Part shown: piece after piece, positions 1 through 7,853 of the stretch
How the letters are laid out: each line of letters opens with the position of its first letter
Position numbering within the stretch: the stretch's first letter is position 1
NCBI RefSeq assembly: GCF_002019605.1
Contig: NZ_KV917368.1
Coordinates: forward strand, 5,405,885 to 5,469,884
Source: Alkalihalobacterium alkalinitrilicum
Lineage (GTDB): Bacteria; Bacillota; Bacilli; Bacillales; Bacillaceae_F
Length of the DNA: 64,000 bases
Direction: 5' to 3'
Notes under the pieces: model-generated
Seen by the model: the letters and a program-made list of their open reading frames with translations, nothing else
The model's database searches: none
Told to the model about the DNA's origin: nothing
Translations under genes and position numbers: made by a program

Positions 1-1463
1 CTGTTATGGGGTCCGTCCATTATCTATCACCTGAACAAGCAAGAGGTGGAGTTGTTACTTACAAGTCAGATATTTACTCTCTAGGAATTGTTCTTTATGA
101 GATGGTAACGGGTCAGGTTCCTTTCTCGGGAGATACAGCGGTAACAATTGCTTTAAAACATCTTCAAAATGATGTTCCCTCCCCAAGACAAATCAATCGA
201 TTGATCCCGCAAAGTGTTGAGAATATTATTCTACGTTCTACTGCAAAAGATGCATTTCATCGATATGAAAGTGCTTTAGAAATGGGGGAGGATCTAGAAA
301 CAGCTTTAGATTCGTCACGTGCAAATGAACCCAAATTTACAGCTTCGGATGATGATGATGATGTCACAAAAGCGATTCCAGTCATTAAAGATCAAGGTCA
401 TTTAGAAAATTTAGATAAAACGATAGAAGTTAAGCCTTTAGATAATAAAACTGAGAAAAAAAAGCCTGCCAAACCACCAGAAAAGAAAAAAAAGAAAAAA
501 CGTTGGTTAACGACGTTACTCGTTATATTTTTCTTAATTATTGGCTCAGGAATAGCTGCTTTTGCCATTTTTCCAACTCTTTTAAAAGTAGATGAAGTAG
601 AAGTTATCGATGTCATCGGTAACGAAATTCAAGAAGCTGAAGATTTGTTAGACGACCTTGGCCTTATCGTAGTACAGGAAAGAATTCCTGATGATGAAGT
701 TCAAGCAGATCATGTTATACGTCAAGATCCTGCGGGGGGATCAGTGGTAAAAGTAGGGAGTACGGTGAAGTTGTTCGTAAGTGAAGGTCAAGAAAAGTAT
801 GAAATGCCTAATGTTGTCGGTATGCAAAGAGATCGAGCAGAGCGCATCTTGATTGATTTCGAGAATATCGAGTATCAGGAACGGCAATCGGATGAACCGC
901 CAGGGATTATTTTAACACAAGAACCACAATCAGGCACTCATATCATTGCCGAAGAAACGACGGTTTATTTAACATATAGTGTTGAGCAAACTATAACTTT
1001 AAATAATTTACGAGGATTAACAGAACAAGAAGCGTATAATTACTTAGATGGAGAAGGTCTTTTAGCAAATGTAACATATGAACACTCGAATAATGTACAA
1101 AAAGATCATATCATTTCGCAGTCCCCAAGTGCTTTTACACAAGTTAGGAAAGGTTCAGAAGTAGCAATCACAGTTTCAAAAGGTCCTGAGCCGCAAAAAC
1201 CAGTGGAGCCGAAAGAAGAAGAAAAAGAACCAACGAAAACGATTACCAGTGTACTTCCAGTTCAAGTAGATGAAGGAGATTCACCGCATATATTGATACG
1301 TTATGAAGATGCTACGACAGATGGGGAAAAAGTATTTTTTGATGATACGATTACAGAGTCTGTAACATTTCGAATTCCGTTAACAGTTACGCCAACTATA
1401 GATGGTTCTTATAAACTTTACATCGATGGAGAACTTTATAATACGTATGATTACACGTACTAA
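1..1463 (+). CDS. prkC: Serine/threonine protein kinase PrkC, 3' part (5' end outside window)
   Basis: Membrane-anchored Hanks-type kinase that senses peptidoglycan fragments and signals germination and growth state. The reading frame is open to the window edge, so the N-lobe and catalytic loop are missing; the part seen begins at the activation segment (SPEQ, subdomain VIII). Counting from the first Met at position 6: C-lobe to about 100, an acidic/basic juxtamembrane stretch with a long Lys run (about 150-166), one membrane helix about 167-190, then three PASTA repeats (about 196-262, 264-328, 330-393). After a Pro/Glu/Lys linker comes a beta-rich C-terminal module typical of Bacillus PrkC. 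rsgA follows as in B. subtilis, where prpC-prkC-rsgA are grouped. Confidence 0.95.
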   Translation, partial: VMGSVHYLSPEQARGGVVTYKSDIYSLGIVLYEMVTGQVPFSGDTAVTIALKHLQNDVPSPRQINRLIPQSVENIILRSTAKDAFHRYESALEMGEDLETALDSSRANEPKFTASDDDDDVTKAIPVIKDQGHLENLDKTIEVKPLDNKTEKKKPAKPPEKKKKKKRWLTTLLVIFFLIIGSGIAAFAIFPTLLKVDEVEVIDVIGNEIQEAEDLLDDLGLIVVQERIPDDEVQADHVIRQDPAGGSVVKVGSTVKLFVSEGQEKYEMPNVVGMQRDRAERILIDFENIEYQERQSDEPPGIILTQEPQSGTHIIAEETTVYLTYSVEQTITLNNLRGLTEQEAYNYLDGEGLLANVTYEHSNNVQKDHIISQSPSAFTQVRKGSEVAITVSKGPEPQKPVEPKEEEKEPTKTITSVLPVQVDEGDSPHILIRYEDATTDGEKVFFDDTITESVTFRIPLTVTPTIDGSYKLYIDGELYNTYDYTY

Positions 1464-1478
1464 CAATTTATTTAATAA

Positions 1479-1579
1479 TGAGGCTGTTTTCATAAAAATA
1501 ATGGAAATAACTCAACAGGCGTTGGTTGTATTAATGGCCAATTCTGAATGAAGAGTCTAATCAGTAGGAGACAGTCTCA
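1479..1579. repeat. Long-range inverted repeat between prkC and rsgA
   Basis: TGAGGCTGTTTT at 1479-1490 can pair over its whole length, with G-U pairs, with GAGACAGTCTCA at 1568-1579. The 77-nt intervening sequence carries no gene. No T-run follows, so it is a poor intrinsic terminator. The arm sequence resembles the repeats at 6169-6265 and 13856-13935. It ends only a few bases before the rsgA ribosome binding site and could affect its access; that is inference. Confidence 0.5.
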
Positions 1580-1596
1580 AAGATCAGGAGGATTTC

Positions 1597-2478
1597 ATGC
1601 CAGAAGGAAGAATAGTTAAAGCCCTGAGTGGCTTCTATTATGTCCACAATGAAGAGGGTATGTTTCAATGTCGTGGTCGAGGTGTTTTTCGTAATCAAAA
1701 CATTAAGCCACTTGTTGGTGATTTTGTTCATTTTGAAGCAGAAAACCGAACAGACGGCTATATTTTGGACATTTTTGAACGTGAAAATGAAATGATTCGT
1801 CCACCAATTGCAAATATCGATCAGGCTATTTTAGTTTTTTCCGCTTTAGAGCCTGATTTTAGCCCGCTTTTATTAAATCGTTTTTTAGTCCATATCGAAG
1901 CTCACTATATTGAACCACTTATTTGTATAAGCAAAGTCGATTTATTAGACGATATTAAACAGCAAAAAATTATAAAATACAAAAGTGATTATGAGAGTAT
2001 TGGTTACCAGGTGATTATGACATCGATAGAAACGAAGGAAGGGATTGGAAATGTCATCCCGTTCTTAAAGGATAAAGTAACTGTTATCGCAGGACAATCA
2101 GGAGTAGGGAAGTCATCATTACTAAATACTTTACATCCTGAATTAAATATTGAGACGAATGAAATATCCACTCATTTAGGACGTGGTAAACATACGACGA
2201 GACACGTTGAATTATTAGCAGTCGGAGAAGGTTTGGTTGCAGATACCCCTGGATTTAGTTCGTTAGATTTTGTCGGGATTGAAGCAGAAGATTTGTCCTT
2301 ATATTTCCCAGAAATGAAAGAAAGAATGGGAGCTTGTAAATTCCGTGGGTGCACTCATACGAGTGAACCGAAATGTGCAGTGAAGGCAGCGGTTGAAGCA
2401 GAAGATATTCTAGAATATCGGTATGAACATTATTTACAGTTTTTAGATGAAATAAAAAGCCAAAAGCGGAGGTATTAA
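1597..2478 (+). CDS. rsgA: Ribosome small-subunit biogenesis GTPase RsgA
   Basis: Circularly permuted GTPase that binds the 30S subunit late in assembly and dissociates on GTP hydrolysis. 293 aa: N-terminal OB fold (about 1-70), G4 SKVD at 112-115 ahead of G1 GQSGVGKS at 166-173 and G3 DTPG at 216-219, which is the permuted order that defines the family. The C-terminal zinc site uses C247, C252, H254 and C260. The start has a strong AGGAGG about 6 nt upstream. rpe follows after two bases, so the pair is probably cotranscribed and coupled. Confidence 0.97.
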   Translation: MPEGRIVKALSGFYYVHNEEGMFQCRGRGVFRNQNIKPLVGDFVHFEAENRTDGYILDIFERENEMIRPPIANIDQAILVFSALEPDFSPLLLNRFLVHIEAHYIEPLICISKVDLLDDIKQQKIIKYKSDYESIGYQVIMTSIETKEGIGNVIPFLKDKVTVIAGQSGVGKSSLLNTLHPELNIETNEISTHLGRGKHTTRHVELLAVGEGLVADTPGFSSLDFVGIEAEDLSLYFPEMKERMGACKFRGCTHTSEPKCAVKAAVEAEDILEYRYEHYLQFLDEIKSQKRRY

Positions 2479-2480
2479 TC

Positions 2481-3125
2481 ATGATAAAAATAGCACCCTC
2501 GATTTTATCAGCAAATTTTGCAAAACTTGGAGAAGAGGTTAAAGATGTGGAACGTGGAGGTGCGGATTATATCCATATCGATGTGATGGACGGTCATTTT
2601 GTTCCGAATATTACAATTGGACCCTTAATTGTAGAAGCGATCCGACCAGTTACAACACTTCCACTAGATGTTCATTTAATGATTGAAAATCCTGATTTAT
2701 ATATTCCTCAATTTGCAAGTGCAGGTGCAGATATTATCACCGTTCATGTTGAAGCTTGTCCGCATCTTCATCGAACCGTTCACCTGATTAAAGAACATGG
2801 TGTCAAAGCGGGAGTAGTCTTAAATCCTGCCACTCCTGTAGATACAATCCAACATGTCATTAGTGACCTAGACATGGTGTTGTTAATGACTGTAAACCCT
2901 GGTTTCGGGGGGCAAAAATTCATACATAGTGTATTACCGAAAATTACTGCTGTATCTGAAATGGCTAAATCAAAAAAACTAAATATTGATGTTGAAGTAG
3001 ATGGTGGAGTTAACGAAGAAACAGCAAAATTATGTATCGAAGCTGGTGCCAATGTATTAGTTGCAGGTTCAGCTATCTATAATAAAGATGATCGTTCTGC
3101 GGCTATTCAAGCGATTAGAGGATGA
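2481..3125 (+). CDS. rpe: Ribulose-phosphate 3-epimerase
   Basis: Interconverts ribulose-5-phosphate and xylulose-5-phosphate in the non-oxidative pentose phosphate pathway. 214-aa TIM barrel. Metal ligands are visible as H32, D34, H65 and D174; D34 and D174 are the catalytic acid/base pair in the family. The phosphate-binding loops NPGFGGQ and the VAGSAI motif near the C terminus are present. SD AGCGGAGGT lies at the end of rsgA. Position between rsgA and the thiN/spoVM region matches B. subtilis. Confidence 0.97.
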   Translation: MIKIAPSILSANFAKLGEEVKDVERGGADYIHIDVMDGHFVPNITIGPLIVEAIRPVTTLPLDVHLMIENPDLYIPQFASAGADIITVHVEACPHLHRTVHLIKEHGVKAGVVLNPATPVDTIQHVISDLDMVLLMTVNPGFGGQKFIHSVLPKITAVSEMAKSKKLNIDVEVDGGVNEETAKLCIEAGANVLVAGSAIYNKDDRSAAIQAIRG

Positions 3126-3324
3126 AGAACATACCTCCTCCAAATCGATTAATGAAAAAATGGTTTGTCCTATTTCTTAAACCAAGTTGCATAAGAGTGG
3201 TAGTTTTGCATATGAATGGTTGTAGGGTAGAACTAAATGGTGAAACTCAGTGGGGAACTCACATGAAAAAAAAGGGTACTATTTTGTCAGTGATGAATAT
3301 ACTAGTATAAATGAGCATTCATGA
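3122..3324 (+). pseudogene. thiN: Probable relic of thiamine pyrophosphokinase gene (thiN)
   Basis: In B. subtilis thiN (about 214 aa) sits between rpe and spoVM. Here only about 255 bp separate them. An ATG at 3122 overlaps the rpe stop (ATGA) and starts MKNI, like the MKTI start of ThiN, but the downstream frame is unrelated. At 3159-3191 another frame reads NGLSYFLNQVA, close to the ThiN segment TGFKYPLNN. In a third frame 3244-3309 reads NSVGNSHEKKGYYFVSDEY, resembling the ThiN end (CISNEL..RGTFSF). Stops and frame changes break the pieces. A large internal deletion plus frameshifts explains this best. Homology was judged by eye from remembered ThiN sequence, so it is tentative. A 62-codon frame at 3122-3310 exists but I see no case for it as a functional gene. 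Confidence 0.35.
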
Positions 3325-3380
3325 AATCATCCTTCATTTATTCGTTAGTCGGTAGCAATTCATGTTGAGGAGGAGGAGCT

Positions 3381-3461
3381 ATGAAATTTTATACGATCAA
3401 GCTGCCTAAATTTATTGGCGGGTTTGTAAGAGCGATCCTAGGTTCGTTTAAAAAAAATTAA
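3381..3461 (+). CDS. spoVM: Stage V sporulation protein SpoVM
   Basis: 26-residue amphipathic peptide MKFYTIKLPKFIGGFVRAIL followed by GSFKKN. It matches B. subtilis SpoVM in length and in nearly all positions, including Pro9, which is needed for its unusual helix. SpoVM recognises the positive curvature of the forespore membrane, anchors SpoIVA and so starts coat assembly; it is also an FtsH substrate. A very strong SD (GAGGAGGAGGAG) precedes the ATG. It is easily missed because of its size. Confidence 0.95.
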   Translation: MKFYTIKLPKFIGGFVRAILGSFKKN

Positions 3462-3470
3462 GAATCCAAA

Positions 3471-3508
3471 AATGCACCGTACCTGCCTAAAGACGGTGCA
3501 TTATTTGG
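3471..3508 (+). terminator. Intrinsic terminator after spoVM
   Basis: AATGCACCGT at 3471-3480 pairs perfectly with ACGGTGCATT at 3493-3502, with a 12-nt loop and a weak T-rich tail. It starts 10 nt after the spoVM stop codon. Confidence 0.7.
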
Positions 3509-3553
3509 TTTGAAAAAACACTCTTTTGATTAAATAATTCTAGGAAAAATACA

Positions 3554-3590
3554 AAAAAACAAGAGGTCGACAAGTGTCAGCCTCTTGTTT
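3554..3590 (-). terminator. Terminator of rpmB
   Basis: The arms AAACAAGAGG (from 3557) and CCTCTTGTTT (to 3590) form a hairpin with extra pairing of the inner GTC/GAC bases. The A-run at 3552-3558 becomes a U-run on the - strand transcript, so it terminates rpmB. The arm core GTCAGCCTCTT recurs in other terminators and repeats of this window. Confidence 0.7.
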
Positions 3591-3646
3591 CTTCAACGAA
3601 GCATGAAAGGACTTCGTTTAGTCTACACTGATAGTAGACATAATTC

Positions 3647-3835
3647 TTATACGCGTTCTACTTTACCAGACTTTAATGCACGAGCTGAAACATAAACTCG
3701 CTTCGGTTTGCCGTCAACTAAAATACGAACCTTTTGAACGTTAGCTCCCCATTTGCGCTTTGTTTTATTCAACGCGTGTGAACGCTGGTTTCCTGTGCGT
3801 GCTTGTCTACCAGTAATATAACATTTACGTGCCAT
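3647..3835 (-). CDS. rpmB: 50S ribosomal protein L28
   Basis: 62-aa structural protein of the large subunit, [20 protein letters not shown] at the start and [14 protein letters not shown] at the end, nearly identical to B. subtilis L28. The in-frame GTG three codons upstream was rejected because it lies inside the Shine-Dalgarno (AAGGAGGTG); the ATG at 3835 has about 8 nt spacing. It is monocistronic and opposed to its neighbours, as in B. subtilis, where rpmB also faces spoVM. Confidence 0.97.
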   Translation of the reverse strand: MARKCYITGRQARTGNQRSHALNKTKRKWGANVQKVRILVDGKPKRVYVSARALKSGKVERV

Positions 3836-3904
3836 AATACGCACCTCCTTAAACCCAATTAATCCAACCGAAATTTTTGTTCGGTTTTTAATTCATACTC
3901 GAAT

Positions 3905-3933
3905 ATCTTAGCATAGGGATTTTTATAATGCAA
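3905..3933 (-). promoter_or_regulatory. Sigma-A promoter of rpmB
   Basis: Read on the - strand: -35 TTGCAT (3928-3933), 17-bp spacer, -10 TAAGAT (3905-3910). The 5' UTR of about 60 nt contains a 7-bp hairpin (AACCGAA 3866-3872 with TTCGGTT 3880-3886) upstream of the SD. Confidence 0.6.
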
Positions 3934-4091
3934 CAGTTTCCAACTAATATTCAGTAAATATAACGAATCAAAACTTAACTTTATCAATGGATGTTTCTTG
4001 ACAGCAACTTTCAGTAGAGTTAGCTTTTAAATTAAGGGATAGTATAGTAAAATGACGATACCCAAACATATTATAAAAGGGGGACATGTTA

Positions 4092-4454
4092 ATGCCTGTA
4101 GAATTAAAAACACAAATGGGAGTTATTGATGTTTCTAAAGATGTTGTTGCAACAATAGCTGGTGGAGCTGCTGTCGATTGTTATGGAATCGTAGGAATGG
4201 CTTCGCAAAAACAATTAAAAGATGGTTTAAGTGAAATCTTAGGGAAAGAAAACTTTCAACGTGGTGTCATCATTCGAGAAGAAAATGAAGAAATTCATAT
4301 TGATATGTACATCATTGTAAGTTATGGTACAAAAATTTCTGAAGTAGCTCATAATGTGCAAACGAAAGTGAAGTACCAACTAGAGAAAATGTTAGGTTTG
4401 GTTGTAGACTCAGTGAACATTTTTGTTCAAGGGGTGCGAGTGATCAACCCTTAA
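4092..4454 (+). CDS. yloU: Asp23/Gls24 family protein YloU
   Basis: 120-aa alkaline-shock (Asp23) family protein, the same length as B. subtilis YloU. Diagnostic stretches are GGAAVDCYGIVGMAS and IDMYIIVSYGTKISEVAHNV. The family is linked to the cell envelope, but the molecular function is not settled. The ATG at 4092 is chosen over the one at 4086 because AAGGGGG ends only 2 nt before 4086 and 8 nt before 4092. It precedes fakA, an association conserved across Firmicutes that suggests a link with lipid supply. Confidence 0.93.
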   Translation: MPVELKTQMGVIDVSKDVVATIAGGAAVDCYGIVGMASQKQLKDGLSEILGKENFQRGVIIREENEEIHIDMYIIVSYGTKISEVAHNVQTKVKYQLEKMLGLVVDSVNIFVQGVRVINP

Positions 4455-4475
4455 GTGAGTTAGGAGGAAAGATTT

Positions 4476-6158
4476 GTGTCAACAAATGGAATTGAGGCAA
4501 TTCAATTAGCGCAAATGTTTATTCAAGGTGGCGCTAATTTAACAAAACATGCAAAAATCGTTGACTCATTGAATGTGTTTCCTGTGCCAGACGGCGATAC
4601 GGGAACAAATATGAATTTGACGATTACTTCTGGAGTAAAAGAAGTTAGACAAGCATCGCAACAAAGTATTGCTGTAGTTGCCCAAGCATTTTCTAAAGGA
4701 CTCTTAATGGGTGCGAGAGGTAACTCTGGTGTTATTTTATCCCAGCTTTTTAGGGGGTTTGCTAAAGGTGTCGAAGGAAAAACAACAATGGGTGGTAAGG
4801 ACTTAGCGGTTGCTCTCGAATTAGGAGTGACAACAGCTTATAAGGCTGTAATGAAGCCAGTTGAAGGAACGATATTAACAGTGGCAAAAGATAGCGCTAA
4901 AGCAGCTGAAAAAGCTGCGAAAAAAAGTGAAGATCCAATCTCAGTAATGGAATACGTATTAACAGAGGCCAAAGCTTCTTTAAAACGGACACCAGATTTG
5001 TTGCCTGTTTTAAAAGAGGTGGGAGTTGTTGATTCGGGTGGACAAGGTCTTGTTTATATTTACGAAGGGTTCCTAGCGGTCTTAAAAGGTGAAACAATTT
5101 CAGGCCAAGAAGTGGAAACGCCTTCAATGGAAGACCTCGTTAAAGTTGAACATCATAACGCTCAAAGTATGTTAGCTACCGAAGATATTGAATTTGGCTA
5201 TTGTACTGAAGTGATGGTTAAGTTCGACGAGGAAAAATTAAGACTAACACCTTTTAGTGAAAATGATTTCCGACAAGAATTAAATTCATTTGGTGATTCT
5301 CTTCTTGTTGTTTCCGATGATGACTTGCTAAAAGTACATATTCACGCCGAGTCACCTGGTGAAATTCTAAATCGAGCACAACGTTTTGGAAACTTAATCA
5401 ATATTAAAATTGAAAATATGAGAGAACAACATACTCATTTATTAGATGAAACGAAAGCGGTTTATGGTGATGAAGCGGTTAGCCAAATTCCAACAGAAAA
5501 GAATGAGTATGGGGTCGTTACGGTATCGATGGGCGATGGAATTGAAGATTTATTTAAAGGGCTTGGGGCAAGCGTGGTCATACCAGGCGGACAAACGATG
5601 AATCCAAGTACAGAAGATATTGTTTCCGCAATACATAAAGCAAATGCTCATAAAGTGATTGTGCTTCCGAATAACGGCAATATTATTATGGCAGCTGAAC
5701 AAGCTGCAGAGGTAGCAGATGCTGAAGTTATTGTTATTCCTTCCAAGTCTGTACCTGAAGGGTTAGCGGCGCTGCTTGCATTTAATCCTTTAACTTCCCT
5801 CGATAACAACGGGACAACCATGACGGATGCGATGGCAGGTGTAAAAACAGGGCAAGTCACATATGCTGTTCGTGATACGAATATGGACGGTATCGAAATT
5901 AAAAAAGATGACTATATGGGAATTTCTGAAAAAGAAATTGTTTCTGCTGGTTCATCTTTAGTTGATGTAACAAAACAATTGTTACAAGTTATGTTAGACG
6001 AAGATTCCGAAATTTTAACGGTTATCTGGGGAGTAGGAGCAACTGAAGATACAGTAGCTGATATAACTTCTTTCGTGAATGAAAAATTTGAAGATGTAGA
6101 TGTAGAAATTCATGAAGGTAAACAACCTTTGTATTCGTTTATATTAGCAGTTGAATAA
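4476..6158 (+). CDS. fakA: Fatty acid kinase subunit FakA (YloV)
   Basis: ATP-binding catalytic subunit that phosphorylates fatty acids held by FakB (DegV-family) carriers, giving acyl-phosphate for PlsX/PlsY. 560 aa: an N-terminal DhaL/DAK2-type kinase domain with PVPDGDTGTNM at about 36-46 and GARGNSGVILSQ near 77-88, a middle domain, and a C-terminal domain that interacts with FakB. GTG start with AGGAGG 7 nt upstream. It lies 21 nt after yloU, so an operon is likely. Functionally it belongs with plsX and fapR further downstream. Confidence 0.93.
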   Translation: MSTNGIEAIQLAQMFIQGGANLTKHAKIVDSLNVFPVPDGDTGTNMNLTITSGVKEVRQASQQSIAVVAQAFSKGLLMGARGNSGVILSQLFRGFAKGVEGKTTMGGKDLAVALELGVTTAYKAVMKPVEGTILTVAKDSAKAAEKAAKKSEDPISVMEYVLTEAKASLKRTPDLLPVLKEVGVVDSGGQGLVYIYEGFLAVLKGETISGQEVETPSMEDLVKVEHHNAQSMLATEDIEFGYCTEVMVKFDEEKLRLTPFSENDFRQELNSFGDSLLVVSDDDLLKVHIHAESPGEILNRAQRFGNLINIKIENMREQHTHLLDETKAVYGDEAVSQIPTEKNEYGVVTVSMGDGIEDLFKGLGASVVIPGGQTMNPSTEDIVSAIHKANAHKVIVLPNNGNIIMAAEQAAEVADAEVIVIPSKSVPEGLAALLAFNPLTSLDNNGTTMTDAMAGVKTGQVTYAVRDTNMDGIEIKKDDYMGISEKEIVSAGSSLVDVTKQLLQVMLDEDSEILTVIWGVGATEDTVADITSFVNEKFEDVDVEIHEGKQPLYSFILAVE

Positions 6159-6168
6159 GATCATAATT

Positions 6169-6270
6169 AATGAGGCTGACTCTAAGTTTCTGTGCGCTCT
6201 ACTCTTACACGGTATTTCATTTTCGTGTAGAGATGCCTAGCACTTTGCTTTTGGTCAACCTCATTTTTAA
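6169..6270 (+). terminator. Large inverted repeat, probable terminator after fakA
   Basis: AATGAGGCTGAC at 6169-6180 pairs with GTCAACCTCATT at 6254-6265 (one G-U pair), and TTTTTAA follows immediately. A smaller hairpin, with CTCTAC and CGTGTAGAG segments, lies inside the 73-nt loop. Position and the T-run favour termination before sdaAB. The outer arm belongs to the TGAGGCTG-type family seen elsewhere in the window. Confidence 0.55.
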
Positions 6271-6285
6271 AGTGAGGTGAAAGGA

Positions 6286-6948
6286 TTGAAGTACCGTACA
6301 GTGTTTGACATTATTGGTCCAATCATGATAGGTCCATCTAGTTCTCATACTGCAGGAGCTGCAAGAATTGGTCGCGTGGCTCGAACGTTGTTTGGCAGAG
6401 AACCAAAATGGGCCAATATTTACTTTTATGGATCTTTTTCAAAAACGTATAAAGGTCATGGTACCGATGTGGCAATTGTAGGTGGTCTTTTAGATTTTGA
6501 TACTTTTGATAAACGTATTACAAGTGCCATTCAAATTTCCAAAACAAAAGGAATTGAAATTAATTTTTATGAAGAGGAAGCGGTGACAGATCATCCGAAT
6601 ACGGCAAAAATTATTCTTGGTGATGAAACAGATAAATTGGAGTTAGTTGGGATATCCATTGGTGGCGGAAAAATAGAAGTTATTCAACTCAACGGTTTCG
6701 ACTTAAGACTTTCAGGTAATCATCCCGCAATACTTGTTGTGCATAACGACCGCTATGGTGTCATTGCGAGTGTATCCAATATATTAGCCAAATACCAAAT
6801 TAATATTGGTCATATGGAAGTATCAAGAAAGGAAAAAGGACAAGAAGCTCTTATGGTTATTGAAGTTGATCAAAATGTAGACGAGTCTTTACTAAAAGAG
6901 ATGGAAGCTTTACCTAATATTCATAAAGTGACTAAAATCCATGACTAG
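6286..6948 (+). CDS. sdaAB: L-serine dehydratase, beta subunit
   Basis: With SdaAA it forms the iron-sulfur L-serine deaminase that turns serine into pyruvate and ammonia. 220 aa, starting MKYRTVFDIIGPIMIGPSSS and including SSSHTAGAARIGR. The C-terminal ACT domain (about 147-220, AILVVHNDRYGVIASVSNIL) is the likely serine-sensing part. The TTG at 6286 is preferred over the GTG at 6277: it gives the B. subtilis length and leaves GAGGTG at 5-6 nt spacing. sdaAA follows after 17 nt. Confidence 0.93.
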   Translation: MKYRTVFDIIGPIMIGPSSSHTAGAARIGRVARTLFGREPKWANIYFYGSFSKTYKGHGTDVAIVGGLLDFDTFDKRITSAIQISKTKGIEINFYEEEAVTDHPNTAKIILGDETDKLELVGISIGGGKIEVIQLNGFDLRLSGNHPAILVVHNDRYGVIASVSNILAKYQINIGHMEVSRKEKGQEALMVIEVDQNVDESLLKEMEALPNIHKVTKIHD

Positions 6949-6965
6949 TAAATTGGAGGTTAATG

Positions 6966-7853
6966 ATGTTTCGAAATGTTGCGGAATTAATTGAGTTAGC
7001 AGAGTCCAATCAAATTCCAATTTCTGAAGTGATGATTAAGCAAGAGATGGAAGTATCGGAAAAAAGTCAAGAAGCCGTATTTTCTTTAATGGAAAAAAAC
7101 CTCGATATTATGGAAGAAGCAGTGAATCGAGGAATAAAAGAAAACATTAAATCCGTATCGGGTCTAACTGGCGGTGATGCTGTTTTATTACAAACATACA
7201 TCCAATCAGGAAAGTCACTTTCTGGAGATGTTGTTTTAGATGCAGTAAGTAAAGCTATTGCAACAAATGAAGTCAATGCTGCGATGGGAACGATTTGTGC
7301 AACACCAACAGCAGGTTCCGCAGGTGTCGTGCCTGGCACATTATTTGGATTGCAAAATAAACTTAATCCGACAAAAGAACAAAAAGTAAGGTTTCTTTTT
7401 ACAGCAGGGGCCTTTGGGTTTGTGGTAGCTAATAATGCTTCCATTTCAGGAGCGGCAGGTGGATGTCAAGCTGAGGTAGGATCTGCAACAGGTATGGCAG
7501 CAGCAGCGATCGTTGAGTTAGCTGGTGGAACACCAAGTCAATCTGCTGAAGCGATGGCTATTGCTTTAAAGAATATGCTCGGACTCGTTTGTGATCCAGT
7601 CGCAGGTCTCGTGGAAGTTCCCTGTGTAAAAAGAAATGCAATAGGAGCATCGATTGCCATTGTTGCTGCTGATATGGCATTAGCAGGTATCACAAGTCGG
7701 ATTCCGTGTGATGAAGTGATCGATGCGATGTACAAAATAGGGCAGACGATGCCTATTGCTTTGCGCGAAACAGCACAAGGTGGATTAGCGGCTACCCCAA
7801 CTGGCCGAGAGTTAGAAGCTAAAATATTTGGGATTTCTCTTGATAAAAAATGA
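6966..7853 (+). CDS. sdaAA: L-serine dehydratase, alpha subunit (Fe-S)
   Basis: Catalytic subunit carrying the 4Fe-4S cluster that binds L-serine. 295 aa. The cluster cysteines are visible in GTICATPTAGSAG, GGCQAEVGSATG and GLVCDPVAGLVEVPCVKRN. The second of two adjacent ATGs (6966) gives about 6 nt from GGAGG and matches MFRNV of B. subtilis; 6963 is possible. Its stop overlaps the recG start by 4 nt (ATGA), so translation of recG is probably coupled. Confidence 0.95.
   Translation: MFRNVAELIELAESNQIPISEVMIKQEMEVSEKSQEAVFSLMEKNLDIMEEAVNRGIKENIKSVSGLTGGDAVLLQTYIQSGKSLSGDVVLDAVSKAIATNEVNAAMGTICATPTAGSAGVVPGTLFGLQNKLNPTKEQKVRFLFTAGAFGFVVANNASISGAAGGCQAEVGSATGMAAAAIVELAGGTPSQSAEAMAIALKNMLGLVCDPVAGLVEVPCVKRNAIGASIAIVAADMALAGITSRIPCDEVIDAMYKIGQTMPIALRETAQGGLAATPTGRELEAKIFGISLDKK

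Noticed and set aside
398-616. Antisense frames within prkC, smc, fliY and other genes as - strand genes
   Set aside because: They lack SDs and family similarity, and mirror the codon pattern of the real + strand genes.
3122-3310. A 62-codon frame overlapping the rpe stop as a real small gene
   Set aside because: No recognisable family, and overlapping frames carry ThiN-like fragments; a decayed thiN explains the region better.
3866-3886. Hairpin in the rpmB 5' UTR as an L28 autoregulatory leader
   Set aside because: Only a 7-bp stem, with no known L28 leader family to match; too small to support a call.
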